NCBI GenBank assembly: GCA_027493615.1
Contig: JAOSKK010000010.1
Coordinates: 1-49,997, forward strand
Direction of reading: 5' to 3'
Source: Verrucomicrobiota bacterium
Lineage (GTDB): Bacteria; Verrucomicrobiota; Verrucomicrobiia; Limisphaerales; J093
DNA length: 49,997 nt
The notes below the pieces were generated by a model. It was not told where the DNA came from. It searched no databases and saw only the letters and a program-made list of their open reading frames with translations. The position numbers were made by a program, and so were the translations under genes. This document shows positions 39,012-47,790 of the stretch, one piece after another; within the stretch, counting starts at the first letter, position 1, and every line of letters starts with the position of its first letter.

Positions 39012-40099
39012 CTGCCTAGTCCTTGGCATAGGCTACACTCTCTGCACAAAAGAAGGAGCGCACTAACTCTCGGTTGTTATGAAGGTCGGCGAGGCCCTGC
39101 TCGACGCGCTCTCGCAGTGACTCATTCTTCCTGAGAGGCTTTTTGGATACGCCGTTGGTTTTCATATGGCTCCAGACGAACTCATCGGGATTGAGGTCCG
39201 GTGCATAGGGAGGAAGGAAGTGCAACTCCAGCCGTCCGTTGAGCGACTGCACATAGTGTTTGACGCTGTTCGCCTTGTGAGCCGGATGTCCATCCACGAC
39301 GAGGAATACTTTCGTGGGACGTTCCTTCATGAAATTCTTGAGGAACGCCACAAAGGACTCCGCGTTCAACTTGCCGGTGTACGTCGCGGCCCAAAACGCC
39401 CCGCATGCGTTGACCGCGCTGATCACATTGATACTCTGCCGCTGTCCAGAGGTCACGACGACCGGCGTGGTCCCCTTTAACCCATAGGTGCGACCCAGCG
39501 GCGGATCCGATTGAAAGCCCGCCTCGTCGAGGAAGAAGATCATCGCGCCCGCTCGTTTGGCCCGCTTCCGCAGCTTGGGATAGGTTTCCTTCATCCACAC
39601 ATCCACCGCTTGCGGATCTCGCTCGTAGGCACGGCGCAGAGGCTTCTGGGGGTGATCTCCAGGCTCGCCAACAGCCTCCCCACTGCCGTCAAGCCCAACT
39701 CGATCCCCATTTTCTCCTGAATAAGTGTCTGCACGATTCGCCGTGTCCATAGCCCAAACTCAAAGCCATACTGTCTTGGGTCTTTGCCCAGGATCCACCG
39801 CTTCACTCGCTGGCGTTGCTTCTCGTTGAGCTTCGGCTCGGGGCCCTGAGCGATCTTCTCGACCAGCGCGTCCCACCCTTCATCGTTAAACTTTCGCAAC
39901 CAGGGGTAAATCGTGGTCCGGCATAATCCAAAAGATCGCATGACCTCACTGGGGTCCTCCCCGTCTTCCACGACTCGCCTGACAGCGAGTATCCTCATGT
40001 GTTCCAGAGCCTTGTGATCTAGTGTGCGTCCATCAATCTTTGCCACGACCGCGATTATAGACACAATGCCGAGTGTAGTCTATCTAAAAGACTGCCCAG
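39012..40099 (-). mobile_element. IS630-family insertion sequence
   Basis: The left end 39012-39040 (CTGCCTAGTCC...GGCTACACTC) and the right end, read on the minus strand from 40099 (CTGGGCAGTCT...GACTACACTC), match at 21 of 29 positions without gaps. TA dinucleotides flank both ends (39010-39011 and 40100-40101), the target duplication expected for IS630/Tc1 elements. The element is 1,088 bp and contains the whole transposase, whose stop codon lies inside the left repeat. It interrupts the adenine methylase gene that continues at 40102. Confidence 0.8.
39016..40064 (-). CDS. IS630-family transposase, one frameshift
   Basis: The start is ATG at 40064 (MSIIAVVAKIDGRTLDHKAL). An N-terminal HTH region (VMRSFGLCRTTIYPWLRKFN) and a linker (QRVKRWILGKDPRQYGFEFG) are followed by a frame change near 39645, at a CCCCC run where EITP should continue QKPLRRAYERD. 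The DDE part has IFFLDEAGFQSDPP (Asp), VFLVVDGHPAHKA (Asp) and FLPPYAPDLNPDEFVWSHMK (final acidic residue). The chain ends AESVAYAKD at 39016. Read through it is about 350 residues, the normal family size. The two-frame layout could be a programmed frameshift known in some IS630 members or a sequencing indel. Confidence 0.85.
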
Positions 40100-40101
40100 T
40101 A

Positions 40102-42169
40102 CGTGCGCCTCGGTTGTCTCCTCCGAGGTCTGCAACACGGATGGTGCTGCAGTGTTTTCGCATCCAGGCACGCATGGCTGTATGACCAGGGCCTGCCACA
40201 TAGGCACGCGGCGAAATCATGCCGACGATACCTGGTGATTTGCGCTTTTCGTAGACCATCCAGAGCGCGAGGCGCCAGAAGATGACGGACAATTCGTAGC
40301 CAAGCTTGGCATGAATGCCAAGGCCGAGGTCGGCGAGTGGTTTTATGAAGTCGTCGAATAGTGGCACTGTAACGCCGGCATTGCCATAGCGGACCCAGCC
40401 GCCGATTCGTTGTTCCCGCTCGCCGGGTCCGCGCTCCTTTTCCCTTAGGTACGGAGGATTCCCCAAAATGACGGTGAAGAGCTTTTTGGCCTTGATCGTG
40501 TTGACCTCGTGGGCCTCTTTGGCGAGGGTGGTAAACATGTCCGCCAGTTTAGAATCCGCGAAGTCGGAGGCGGGCTCGAGGCTGTCGGTGAGATAGATGT
40601 GGAGCCGGTCGGCAGGGCGGAACCGATAGCCTGTTTCCCCCAGCTTGAGGGCCAGCTTGACGTGCGCAATGGCGTAGGGGGCCATCATGATTTCGTACCC
40701 GTACAGACGGGGGAGGAGGTGTCGGGGGACGTAGTCGTTCCACCTGCCGACAATTTCGGGGTCGCTCCACTTCTTTTTGCCCGTTTCCTTGCACCACTTG
40801 TCTTTCATGGTGCGTTCGATGACTTCGATGCACTCGTAGAAGAACGTGGCGGTGCCGGTTGCTATGTCGAGTATGAGGACGAACGGGTCCTCTGCTTTGA
40901 CGCCTCCGGGTGGCTTGAAGTCCGCTTTTGGGTTTTTCGCCAAGAGTGTTTTCAGCACCTCTGCCCAAGTGGCGGTGGAAGCCAGGCCGTCCTCGAGGCC
41001 GAACTCGGTTTGTAGGGTGTGGTGTATCCCACGGACGATGAAGGAGACTACCGGGCGCGGGGGTGAAGAAGACGCCTTGCTTGATGCGCTGTTCCGGGTC
41101 GTACTGCGTGAGGAAGCCTTCGTAGAAACGGATGACGGGATCTTCGGCTGGGTTCTCGTCATTGAATGCGGCCTTGATGGCATCGATGTTGGTGTTGCGG
41201 AGGAGCTCGAGGACGTCGTTGATGCCAAGCTCGTCAACGTCGAAATGCCATTTGCCGCGGTTGAGCTTGAAGAGGCTTTCGAGGAGGTTCTCGAGAAAGG
41301 GGTTTGAGACGGCCGTCAGGTTCACCAAGTCCTGGGCCGTTAGGTCGGCCTGGCGGGAAAACCTAGCGGAGAGAAGGCCGTAAGCGACGGTTTGGGCATA
41401 CATGTCCGCAAACTTGGCCTCCGACATGTCGTGAATCAGTAGGCCGCGGATGGCTGCAAAGAGTTTGCGCATGGGACCGCGGTCAGTCTCGGCGTCGAGG
41501 GTGTCGTTGACACGCTTTCGAATGCCTGCGGCGAGGGAGGCCAGTCGCGGGATCAGAACGTCGGCCGAGCGGATGGCTTCGCGGTAGCGGTCGGTAAACG
41601 CGTCCGACCAACGTGAGCGCCATTTCTCGACGGCAGCGGGGTCATCGGGCCAGCGCAGATTGCTCCGAAGGCGGTTGGCGACGCGATCCAGGTTCATGAC
41701 GGAATTCTGGTCATCCCAGCCCAAAACGCGGAGGATGGGGGAGCTGGCCATCGGCTCCTTCGGAGAAATGAGCGAAGGAGATGTTGCGGTGCTCCTCCTC
41801 GCCGTATGAGGAGATGAAGAGAAGATCATGCAACTGCCAAGTGGGGCGAGTGGCTTTGTTCGCGCTGGCGCGGGTCTTGGTGATGAGGGTGCCCAGGATG
41901 CGGCGGAGGACGACCATCGGGAGCTTCTTCTTCTCGAAACTGATCCAGAAGATGCCCCACGGCTGGTTAGATTCCAAAGGGCGAAGTTGTTTGATTTCCC
42001 GGACTTTGACGGCGTGTTTGGGGTCGAAGCCGAGTTCCTCGGCGCTATACTCGAAGGTAAGATCGTCCACGTTGCCGGGGTCGAGCGGCCAGCCGAGCTC
42101 GTCGTGGAGGTATTTGACGAGGGAGGGAAGGTTTTGATGGAACGAAGTTCGTCTGTGTCTATGGGAGGC
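40102..42169 (-). pseudogene. Adenine-specific DNA methylase (Eco57I-like), 3'-truncated by IS630
   Basis: The start is ATG at 42169, 4 bases after the helicase stop, so the two genes are probably co-translated. Frame changes at about 42120, 41740 and 41055 separate the pieces LPSLVKYLHDELGWPLDPGN, DDLTFEYSAEELGFDPKHAV, ILRVLGWDDQNSVMNLDRVA and VVSFIVRGIHHTLQTEFGLE. SAM-binding motif I appears as LDIATGTATFFYE (about 40845-40885) and the catalytic NPPY as VILGNPPYLREKE (about 40440-40480). The C-terminus reads VADLGGDNRGAR and then runs into the IS630 end; relatives continue for hundreds of residues. Enzymes of this type methylate adenine for self-recognition in restriction or DISARM-like phage defence. 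Here it is probably inactive. Confidence 0.75.
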
Positions 42170-42173
42170 ATAG

Positions 42174-43680
42174 GCTTAGTTGAGTTCCAGCCAGCATTTG
42201 AGGGCGGCTTTGACGCCCTGGGGGGCCTGGACTTTCTTGAGGTAGGTGTTTTTGAGATGCGCTTCGACCTTCTTGCGGATGTCGCCGAGGGTCTTGTCCT
42301 CGAGAGCACGGCGTCGTGGGGTGTCGGGCTGGCAGCGGATAACGCTCAGAATCTCGGGAGGGCTCTTCTAGAATCTTCCCTGTGTCGAGGTGGTAGAGGT
42401 ACCAGGCGGTACTGCCGCTCTCCTCGCTCCAGACGGCGGGGTCGGCTTCCCGTCCTTCGTGAGCGGCGATGCCCGGGGCGGGCAGGCGGTAGCAAAAGAA
42501 CAGGGCTTGGGTACCAGGCGCCGGGTGTTCCTTGCCGCTGAAGACGCGGCCGGGGAGCGAGTTGAGGTGATCCTCAAGTCCGGGGTTCTGTTCGAGCAGG
42601 CGCTGGTATTCGAGGTGCATTTCCTCGGTGGCGGAGGGGGTGCCTTCATAGGCCTGGTTGAACTCGCGGAGCGCTTGGAAGTCGTCCTTTGGCGTAAGCA
42701 GCTTTTTGCCCTCAATCCCGAAGGTTTTCGAGATGCGCAGGGTCTTATGGGAAACGGTGTGGTAAAGGCGAAGCAGGTCGTCGAGCTCGCCCGGAGGCAG
42801 GAAGTTCCAATAGGCGACTGTGCCGCGCAGGTCTTTCTGATCAGGGTGGGCGGCGAGGATCTTCTTCTCGGTGCCGGGGTTGAGGCGGCGATCCACGCGG
42901 CCGATGCGCTGCATGAGGCGGACGGGATTCCAGTGGAGGTCGTAGTTGATTAGGCGGGTGGCGTCTTGGAGGTTCAGGCCTTCGGAGAGAACGTCAGTGG
43001 AAATCAGGACACGGATTTCGGCCTGGCCGCGGGCGGTTAGCTCGGTGGGTGAGGACTCGTTATAGTAGGGGGCAAAGCGTTCAATCACCTCGCCTCGGTC
43101 GCGTTTGTCGGCGCTGTCCACCTCGTCCACCCCCTGGATGCCTGCCTCGAATAGCTGCTTTCGCAGGTAACGCGCGGTGGCCATGTACTCGGTGAAAATG
43201 AGAACCTTGTGCTGCTTAAGGACCTTGTCGGTTTTGAGGAGTTTCAGGAGAGCCTTGAGCTTGTCGTCATGGGACGGCTTAAAGCGGGCCAGTTCCTCGA
43301 GGAAGTCGGCAATCTGGTCCAGATCCAAGAGGGTCTCGGCGATGATCTCCTCGACTTTGTACTCCTCCCGGGAGAGCTGCTCGACGGATTCAAGCATTTC
43401 ATCGGTGATAATGTCCTCCTCGGGCTGGTCGTCCGGCTCCTCGTCGGGTTCCCCGAAAAGCTCCAGCTGGTGAGTCTGGACGAAGCCGATGAGATCGGCG
43501 TGTTGATGTTTCCAGCGGTCGAGGCGATGCTTTTCAGACTCGGTTTGGTTGTGTTTCTCGACGAACGCCAGGAGTTTGAGGAGCAGGGCGGCGCAGGACA
43601 TTTCGAACGCGCGGGCGGAGCTTTCGAAGCGCTTAAGGAACTGGGTGCGGATCAGGGCAACCACGGCCTTCTGGCGGTTT
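42174..43680 (-). pseudogene. SNF2-type helicase C-terminal part, 5'-truncated
   Basis: Only the C-terminal half is present. Reading begins at about 43680 (NRQKAVVALIRTQFLKRFES) and includes helicase motifs in KVLIFTEYMATARYLRKQL (about 43140-43200), VLISTDVLSEGLNLQDA (motif V, about 42965-43015) and HWNPVRLMQRIGRVDRRLNP (motif VI, about 42885-42945). A frame change near 42370 leads to RKKVEAHLKNTYLKKVQAPQ and the ending CWLELN with TAA at 42174. The ATP-binding Walker motifs would lie upstream and are missing: at about 43680 the sequence switches to a truncated ISNCY transposase on the opposite strand. The helicase next to an adenine methylase resembles the drmD-drmMI start of class 1 DISARM or a related defence operon. 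Confidence 0.72.
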
Positions 43681-44645
43681 CAGAGAGCGGTGCTGGAAAC
43701 CGACGTGCATTTCCCCACCGACTTGAACCTGCTCTGGGACGCGGGGCGCAAGTGTGTGGACCTGATCGAGAAGTACCGCGCGGACTATGAGCTGCCGGGC
43801 TGGCGCAAGGCCCAGGACTGGCGGCGGCGCTTGAAGGCGCTGGAGCGGATGAGCAGCACGGCGGCCTTCGGGGGCGGTGCCGACAAAGCGGTCCGCGTCC
43901 ACGGGGTGGTGAGCGACTACCTGGCGGTGGCGCGGGAGTTGTCAGCGAAGGTCGGCGCGAGCCTGCTGGGCCTGTGCGAGCAGCCGATCGGGGAGCCGGT
44001 GGGAGGCGTTGGCCTACTTCCACATCATGCTCGACAAGCACATTGACCTGGTGGATCGCCGCCTCTTGCAGGGGGGAGCGCATTGCGGCGAGCGAGAAGG
44101 TGTATTCGCTCTTCGAGCCGCACACCGAATGGATCACCAAGGGCAAGCAGCGTCCGAGCGTGGAGCTCGGGCATCGGTTGCTGGTGGGCAGCGATCAACA
44201 CGGGTTGATCCAGGACTACGCCGTGCTGATCGGCGAGGTGGATGTGGATCAGAGCGTGCCGGTGGCCGATCGGCTGCTGGGCCGTTACGGGGTGGGGGCG
44301 ATCGCGAGCCTGAGTTTTGACAAAGGGTTCACGCGGGCCGCCGACCGGGCGTTGCTCGAGCTCTACATCCCGCAGGTGGTCATGCCCAAGCGGGGGCGAA
44401 AGAACGCGGCGGAAGCGGCGGCCGAGAGCACGAAGCAGTTTGTCGCGTTGCGGCGGCAACACAGCGCGGTGGAGAGTGACATTGCGGCGCTGGAGCATCA
44501 CGGGCTGGACCGGTGTTTGGATGTGGGGTTGGCGGCGTATGAGCGCTATGTGGGCTACGGGGTGCTGGCCTTCAATCTGCATCAGATCGGGCGGGAGTTG
44601 CTCGAGCAAGCGCGGCGGCGAACCGAGCTGCGCGCCGCCGCCTGA
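43681..44645 (+). pseudogene. ISNCY-type transposase, 5'-truncated and frameshifted
   Basis: The piece begins abruptly (QRAVLETDVHFPTDLNLLWD then AGRKCVDL) with no start codon, immediately opposite the helicase end. It continues through frame changes near 44005 and 44073: YFHIMLDKHIDLVDRRLLQ, ASEKVYSLFEPHTEWITKGK, VGSDQHGLIQDYAVLIGEVD (DDE Asp region), IASLSFDKGFTRAADR (second Asp), VMPKRGRKNAAE, HSAVESDIAALEHHGLDRCL (final Glu) and AYERYVGYGVLAFNLHQIGR. The chain ends at 44645. About 320 residues remain of an expected 450-500. The missing N-terminus shows that a deletion or recombination joined it to the helicase. Confidence 0.72.
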
Positions 44646-44839
44646 GGCGGCGCCGGCGGCGGCAGGCAGCGGGGCATCAACGGGAGGGGTCTGCCCAGAA
44701 CCAGAGCCATCATCGACAAAAAGACTTAAAAACCGCCACAAGAAGGGACGCTGAATAGTTTAGAGGGCTCGGCGTCCAACATGGGATCCACTTGGCACGT
44801 TTTCCAAACCAGAATCGTGAGTTTCCTGCCAGACACTAG
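43681..44839 (+). mobile_element. Remnant of an ISNCY-type element
   Basis: It holds the truncated transposase and about 190 bases of its 3' flank. The right boundary is placed near 44839 because the minus-strand exported protein stops resembling its family after GYHY (codons at 44840-44848) and continues into unrelated residues. The left end is missing. No inverted repeats can be paired. Confidence 0.45.
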
Positions 44840-46885
44840 GTAGTGGTAACCCAGGTCCATGGTGTCGACATCCCGCTGCGCCTGCGGACTGAGGGTGGTG
44901 CTCACCGCAAAGTCACTGGTCAACGCGACCGGCGGGTAGGTCGTCAGTTGGCGTAGGTCCTGCAAGAGTCCGCTGTCGATCGTGGTCAGGGCCGCGCTCC
45001 AGTTCCGGTACGGGCTGCCCGCCGCCAGATAGTGCGCCCCTTGCTGGACGGTTTGAAACACCGCTGGCGCTGCCCAACACCTGGGAATCAGCTCCGTAAC
45101 CGCCGCCCACATCGCTGACGCCGGTGAGCAGACTGTTCTGCAGCGTAACCGTGGGCTGGCCGGCGTTGCGCAGGGCACCCGCGTTGACCGTCAGGTGGGT
45201 GGCCGTCACGGTGCTCGACCCCGAAAAGGCCTTGTTCACCCCTGGAAGAGCCCGTTTCGCACCGCGTAGGCGCTGACACTACTGGTCACCAGGCCCTGGT
45301 CGCAGTTGATCACCTGGAGATGACGCAGGGTGTGCCCGCTGCCGCCACTGACACTGATCCCAGTCTGCGCATGGGACACCCGACACCAGGCCAGATCGAA
45401 CGGACCGTAGCTCGCGTTGTAGGTCAGACCCAGGGCCGTCGTCGCGTAGTAGCCCGAAACGCTCGTTGCCGAGCCGATCTTCTGGCCCACACCGTGGTCA
45501 TCTCTGGCCGTCAGCACCACCGGCCGGTATTGCCCGCCCCGCCACACCACGCGCGTGGCCGCATTGACGCCAATAGTGGCCCCCACGCCCGCCGCGTACT
45601 TGATCACCGTACCCCTCCAAGGTCACCGTGCTCCCACTCATCGTGGCCGCCCCGCTCACGTAGTAGGTCGTGTCGGCCCGAAACACGTAATCAGTCTTGG
45701 TGCCGCTGACCGTCACGTAGTCCAGCACCACGCCCGGCCGGTGATCCGCTGAGAGTGCGGTCGTCTCCGCGCCCGGGCCGGCCGCAGACCGGGAACGGCC
45801 GCCGTTGCCCTCAGCCGCCGAGGCACGGCGCGCTCAGCCGTCGCCGTCCCCCGCTGGCCGGCCGGGCCCCCGCCAACCGTTCGACCCGCCCTCCGGTCCC
45901 GCCGCCACGGCGAGCCTCGCGAATCCGACGGGGTTCGCCGTCACTGGACGGGGAGTTGGCTCAGTGCCGGAGCCAATGACCAGTAGTCCGCTGACTCGAA
46001 CAGCAGGGTGCGCCCGTCTTGTTGCCGCCACTGCTTGCCCACCGGAACCGCTTCCGCCGATGTTCTCCCCTCCCCCCACTCCTCCAGGCTCAACGCCCGG
46101 CCCTGGCCCATCCAAAAGGGTCCGAAATCCAGCTCCTCATCCACCCAGTCCGGCTCGACCATCGCTGCCCGCAATGCCTCATCATCCACCCGGTCCAACA
46201 CCTGCACCCGCACCGTCGGGGTCGGCGCCTCAAAGAACTCGGTCAGGACCTGCAGCCGCGTGGCCTCCGCCAACAACCCGTACGCTTCGGGGTCAGGCGG
46301 GCAGGCTCGCAGGATGATGTCCTGTTCCAGCCCAGACCGGCGATAGGTGTAAAGGACATCGGCCGCCAACCCGTCGAAGGCGTCTCGATAGAGGATGCGG
46401 TTGGGGGCCAAGACTTCACCCGCGGTGTCCTTCACCACCGCCAGCACCACATCCCGGCCGCTGGCCGCGTCGTAGTAGGAGAGCGCCAGGATCGAGCAAC
46501 GCAGCGTGACCCCCTCGACGGTCGAGAGCGTGATCGCGCCCTCGGCCTCGTTCACGTTCGGGGCAAAGATCACCCGTTGCTGGCCGTAGCGGGCCACCCC
46601 CACACCATTGATTACTTCGATCAGTGCCTGGGCAGGCCTCCATTCCTGGAACTCTTCCTCCCAGTAGTTGAGGCCGTCCTCGATCTGGACGTAGCGGCCG
46701 GTGACCGGCACCGGGCGGCCTTCCGGATCGGCCTCCCAGTGCGTGGTCTCAACCACCGCGTGGTGCGCTCCCCGTTCCACCACCGTCTCGTGCACCGGCA
46801 CTGGGTCGGCGGGAAGTTGGGCAAAGAGGCGCGCGCAGCAGCACCACCAGGTCAGGCCGCTGGCGAAAGAGCAGGAACGTTTCAT
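44840..46885 (-). pseudogene. Exported beta-helix-type protein, 3'-truncated by the ISNCY remnant
   Basis: The start is ATG at 46885 (MKRSCSFASGLTWWCCCARLFAQ, signal peptide). The first 315 residues read smoothly (RYVQIEDGLNYWEEEFQEWR, QRVIFAPNVNEAEGAITLST, ALSYYDAASGRDVVLAVVKD, LFESADYWSLAPALSQLP). After frame changes at about 45945, 45610, 45237 and 45060 a beta-helix-like part follows (VVLDYVTVSGTKTDYVFRAD, TVTLEG, VIKYAAGVGATIGVNAATRV, FDLAWCRVSHAQTGISVSGG, VTATHLTVNAGALRNAGQPT, VALTSDFAVSTTLSPQAQRD). The chain ends at GYHY where the IS remnant begins; the open frame runs on to 44726 through IS-derived codons. To my knowledge such proteins often sit beside RHS-repeat genes in Verrucomicrobiota. 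The function is unknown. Confidence 0.6.
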
Positions 46886-47155
46886 AGCCACGGGCGAGAG
46901 AGGGACGGCAGGGGAATAGATCGAAGACGGATTGCGGGCGAGCCGGCAAGTGTCAGGTGGGGAAGCTGCTGGGGGGAGCGCCACGCCTGAACCGGGAAGA
47001 AAGCCGGGAACGGGACCTCCCTGGGAACCTGGGTTCGGGTCCTCGTTCATGGTGCGCGTACGAGTAATGGACAGCCCATCACCTGTCAAGTATGAAACCA
47101 CTGTTCCTACGTTGATTCTAATCGATCATCAGGCGTGGCACTGAACACTGGGTAA
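46886..47155. other. Junction between exported-protein promoter region and phage DNA
   Basis: About 270 bases with no gene. The right end (47153-47155) is an in-frame stop immediately before a phage-type reading frame, so the boundary of the phage segment lies close to 47150. No inverted or direct repeat marking the junction was found. Confidence 0.4.
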
Positions 47156-47251
47156 CCGATCGCCGCCCGCTACGGCGGCCACCGGTTCGCCCTGCGCAAC
47201 CTCGCCATCAAGGCCCTCGACGTGCCCCAAGTCAACGGAGGCAAGAAGTGA
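47156..47251 (+). pseudogene. C-terminal fragment of a phage tail-region protein
   Basis: About 31 codons (IAARYGGHRFALRNLAIKAL then DVPQVNGGKK) run from a stop at 47153-47155 to TGA at 47249-47251. There is no start codon. The stop overlaps the GTG start of the NlpC/P60 gene (GTGA), as expected for the preceding gene of a phage tail operon. The family cannot be named from so short a piece. Confidence 0.45.
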
Positions 47252-47694
47252 CGGTCACGCTCCAGGCAAACCCGACCCTCCTGGCGACGGCCCTCCGCTG
47301 GAAGGGCACCCCGTTCCGCGAGCACGCGCGGATCTGCGGTGCCGGGGTGGACTGCGTCCAACTGGCCGCCGCACTCCTCGAGGAAGCCGGCCTGGCCAGG
47401 GGTCTCGATTTCCCGCCCTACTCCGTGGACTTCGGCGACCACGCCAACACCTCGCCCGTCCTGGACTGGTTCAAGGCCAGGCCCGAGTGGACCGCGGTCC
47501 CGACCGAGGACATCGCGCCCGGGGACGTGGTCCTGTTCCGGGTCGGCCGGGTGGTCAACCACGTCGGGGTCGCCCTCGGGGACCAGCGCTTCTGCCATTG
47601 CCTGCGCGGGCACGGGGTCCTGATCTCCCGGCTCGATGACCCGACCTACGCTCGCCGCTTCGTGGTGGCGTACAGCCCTCCCGACTCAGAATGA
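47248..47694 (+). CDS. Phage NlpC/P60-family tail-assembly peptidase
   Basis: GTG at 47248 overlaps the preceding stop (GTGA) and has CGGAGGC at 47235-47241. The 148 residues form a compact NlpC/P60 domain: the catalytic Cys in CGAGVDCVQLAAALL (about residue 34), His in RVVNHVGVALGD (about 106) and a third polar residue in FCHCLRGHGV (about 119-123). GDVVLFR before the His motif is typical. In tailed phages such proteins lie between minor tail genes and the tail-tip gene and are thought to cut peptidoglycan peptides during infection or tail assembly. The tail-tip gene follows after about 96 bases. The frame is intact. Confidence 0.82.
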   Translation: MTVTLQANPTLLATALRWKGTPFREHARICGAGVDCVQLAAALLEEAGLARGLDFPPYSVDFGDHANTSPVLDWFKARPEWTAVPTEDIAPGDVVLFRVGRVVNHVGVALGDQRFCHCLRGHGVLISRLDDPTYARRFVVAYSPPDSE

Positions 47695-47698
47695 AAGC

Positions 47699-47780
47699 TG
47701 CCCGCCAAATGACGCGAACCCTCGCGAAAGGGGGAGAAGACCTCTGCTGCTTTCGCGGCTTTTCGTCCCTTTAGCGGGCA
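47699..47780 (+). promoter_or_regulatory. Nested stem-loop between two phage tail genes
   Basis: The outer arms TGCCCGC (47699-47705) and GCGGGCA (47774-47780) and the inner arms CGCGAAAG (47723-47730) and CTTTCGCG (47750-47757) are perfect reverse complements. The structure fills the gap between the NlpC/P60 stop and the tail-tip start at 47791, so it may tune read-through or translation of the downstream gene. There is no terminal T-tract. Confidence 0.5.
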
Positions 47781-47790
47781 TTCCCCATCC

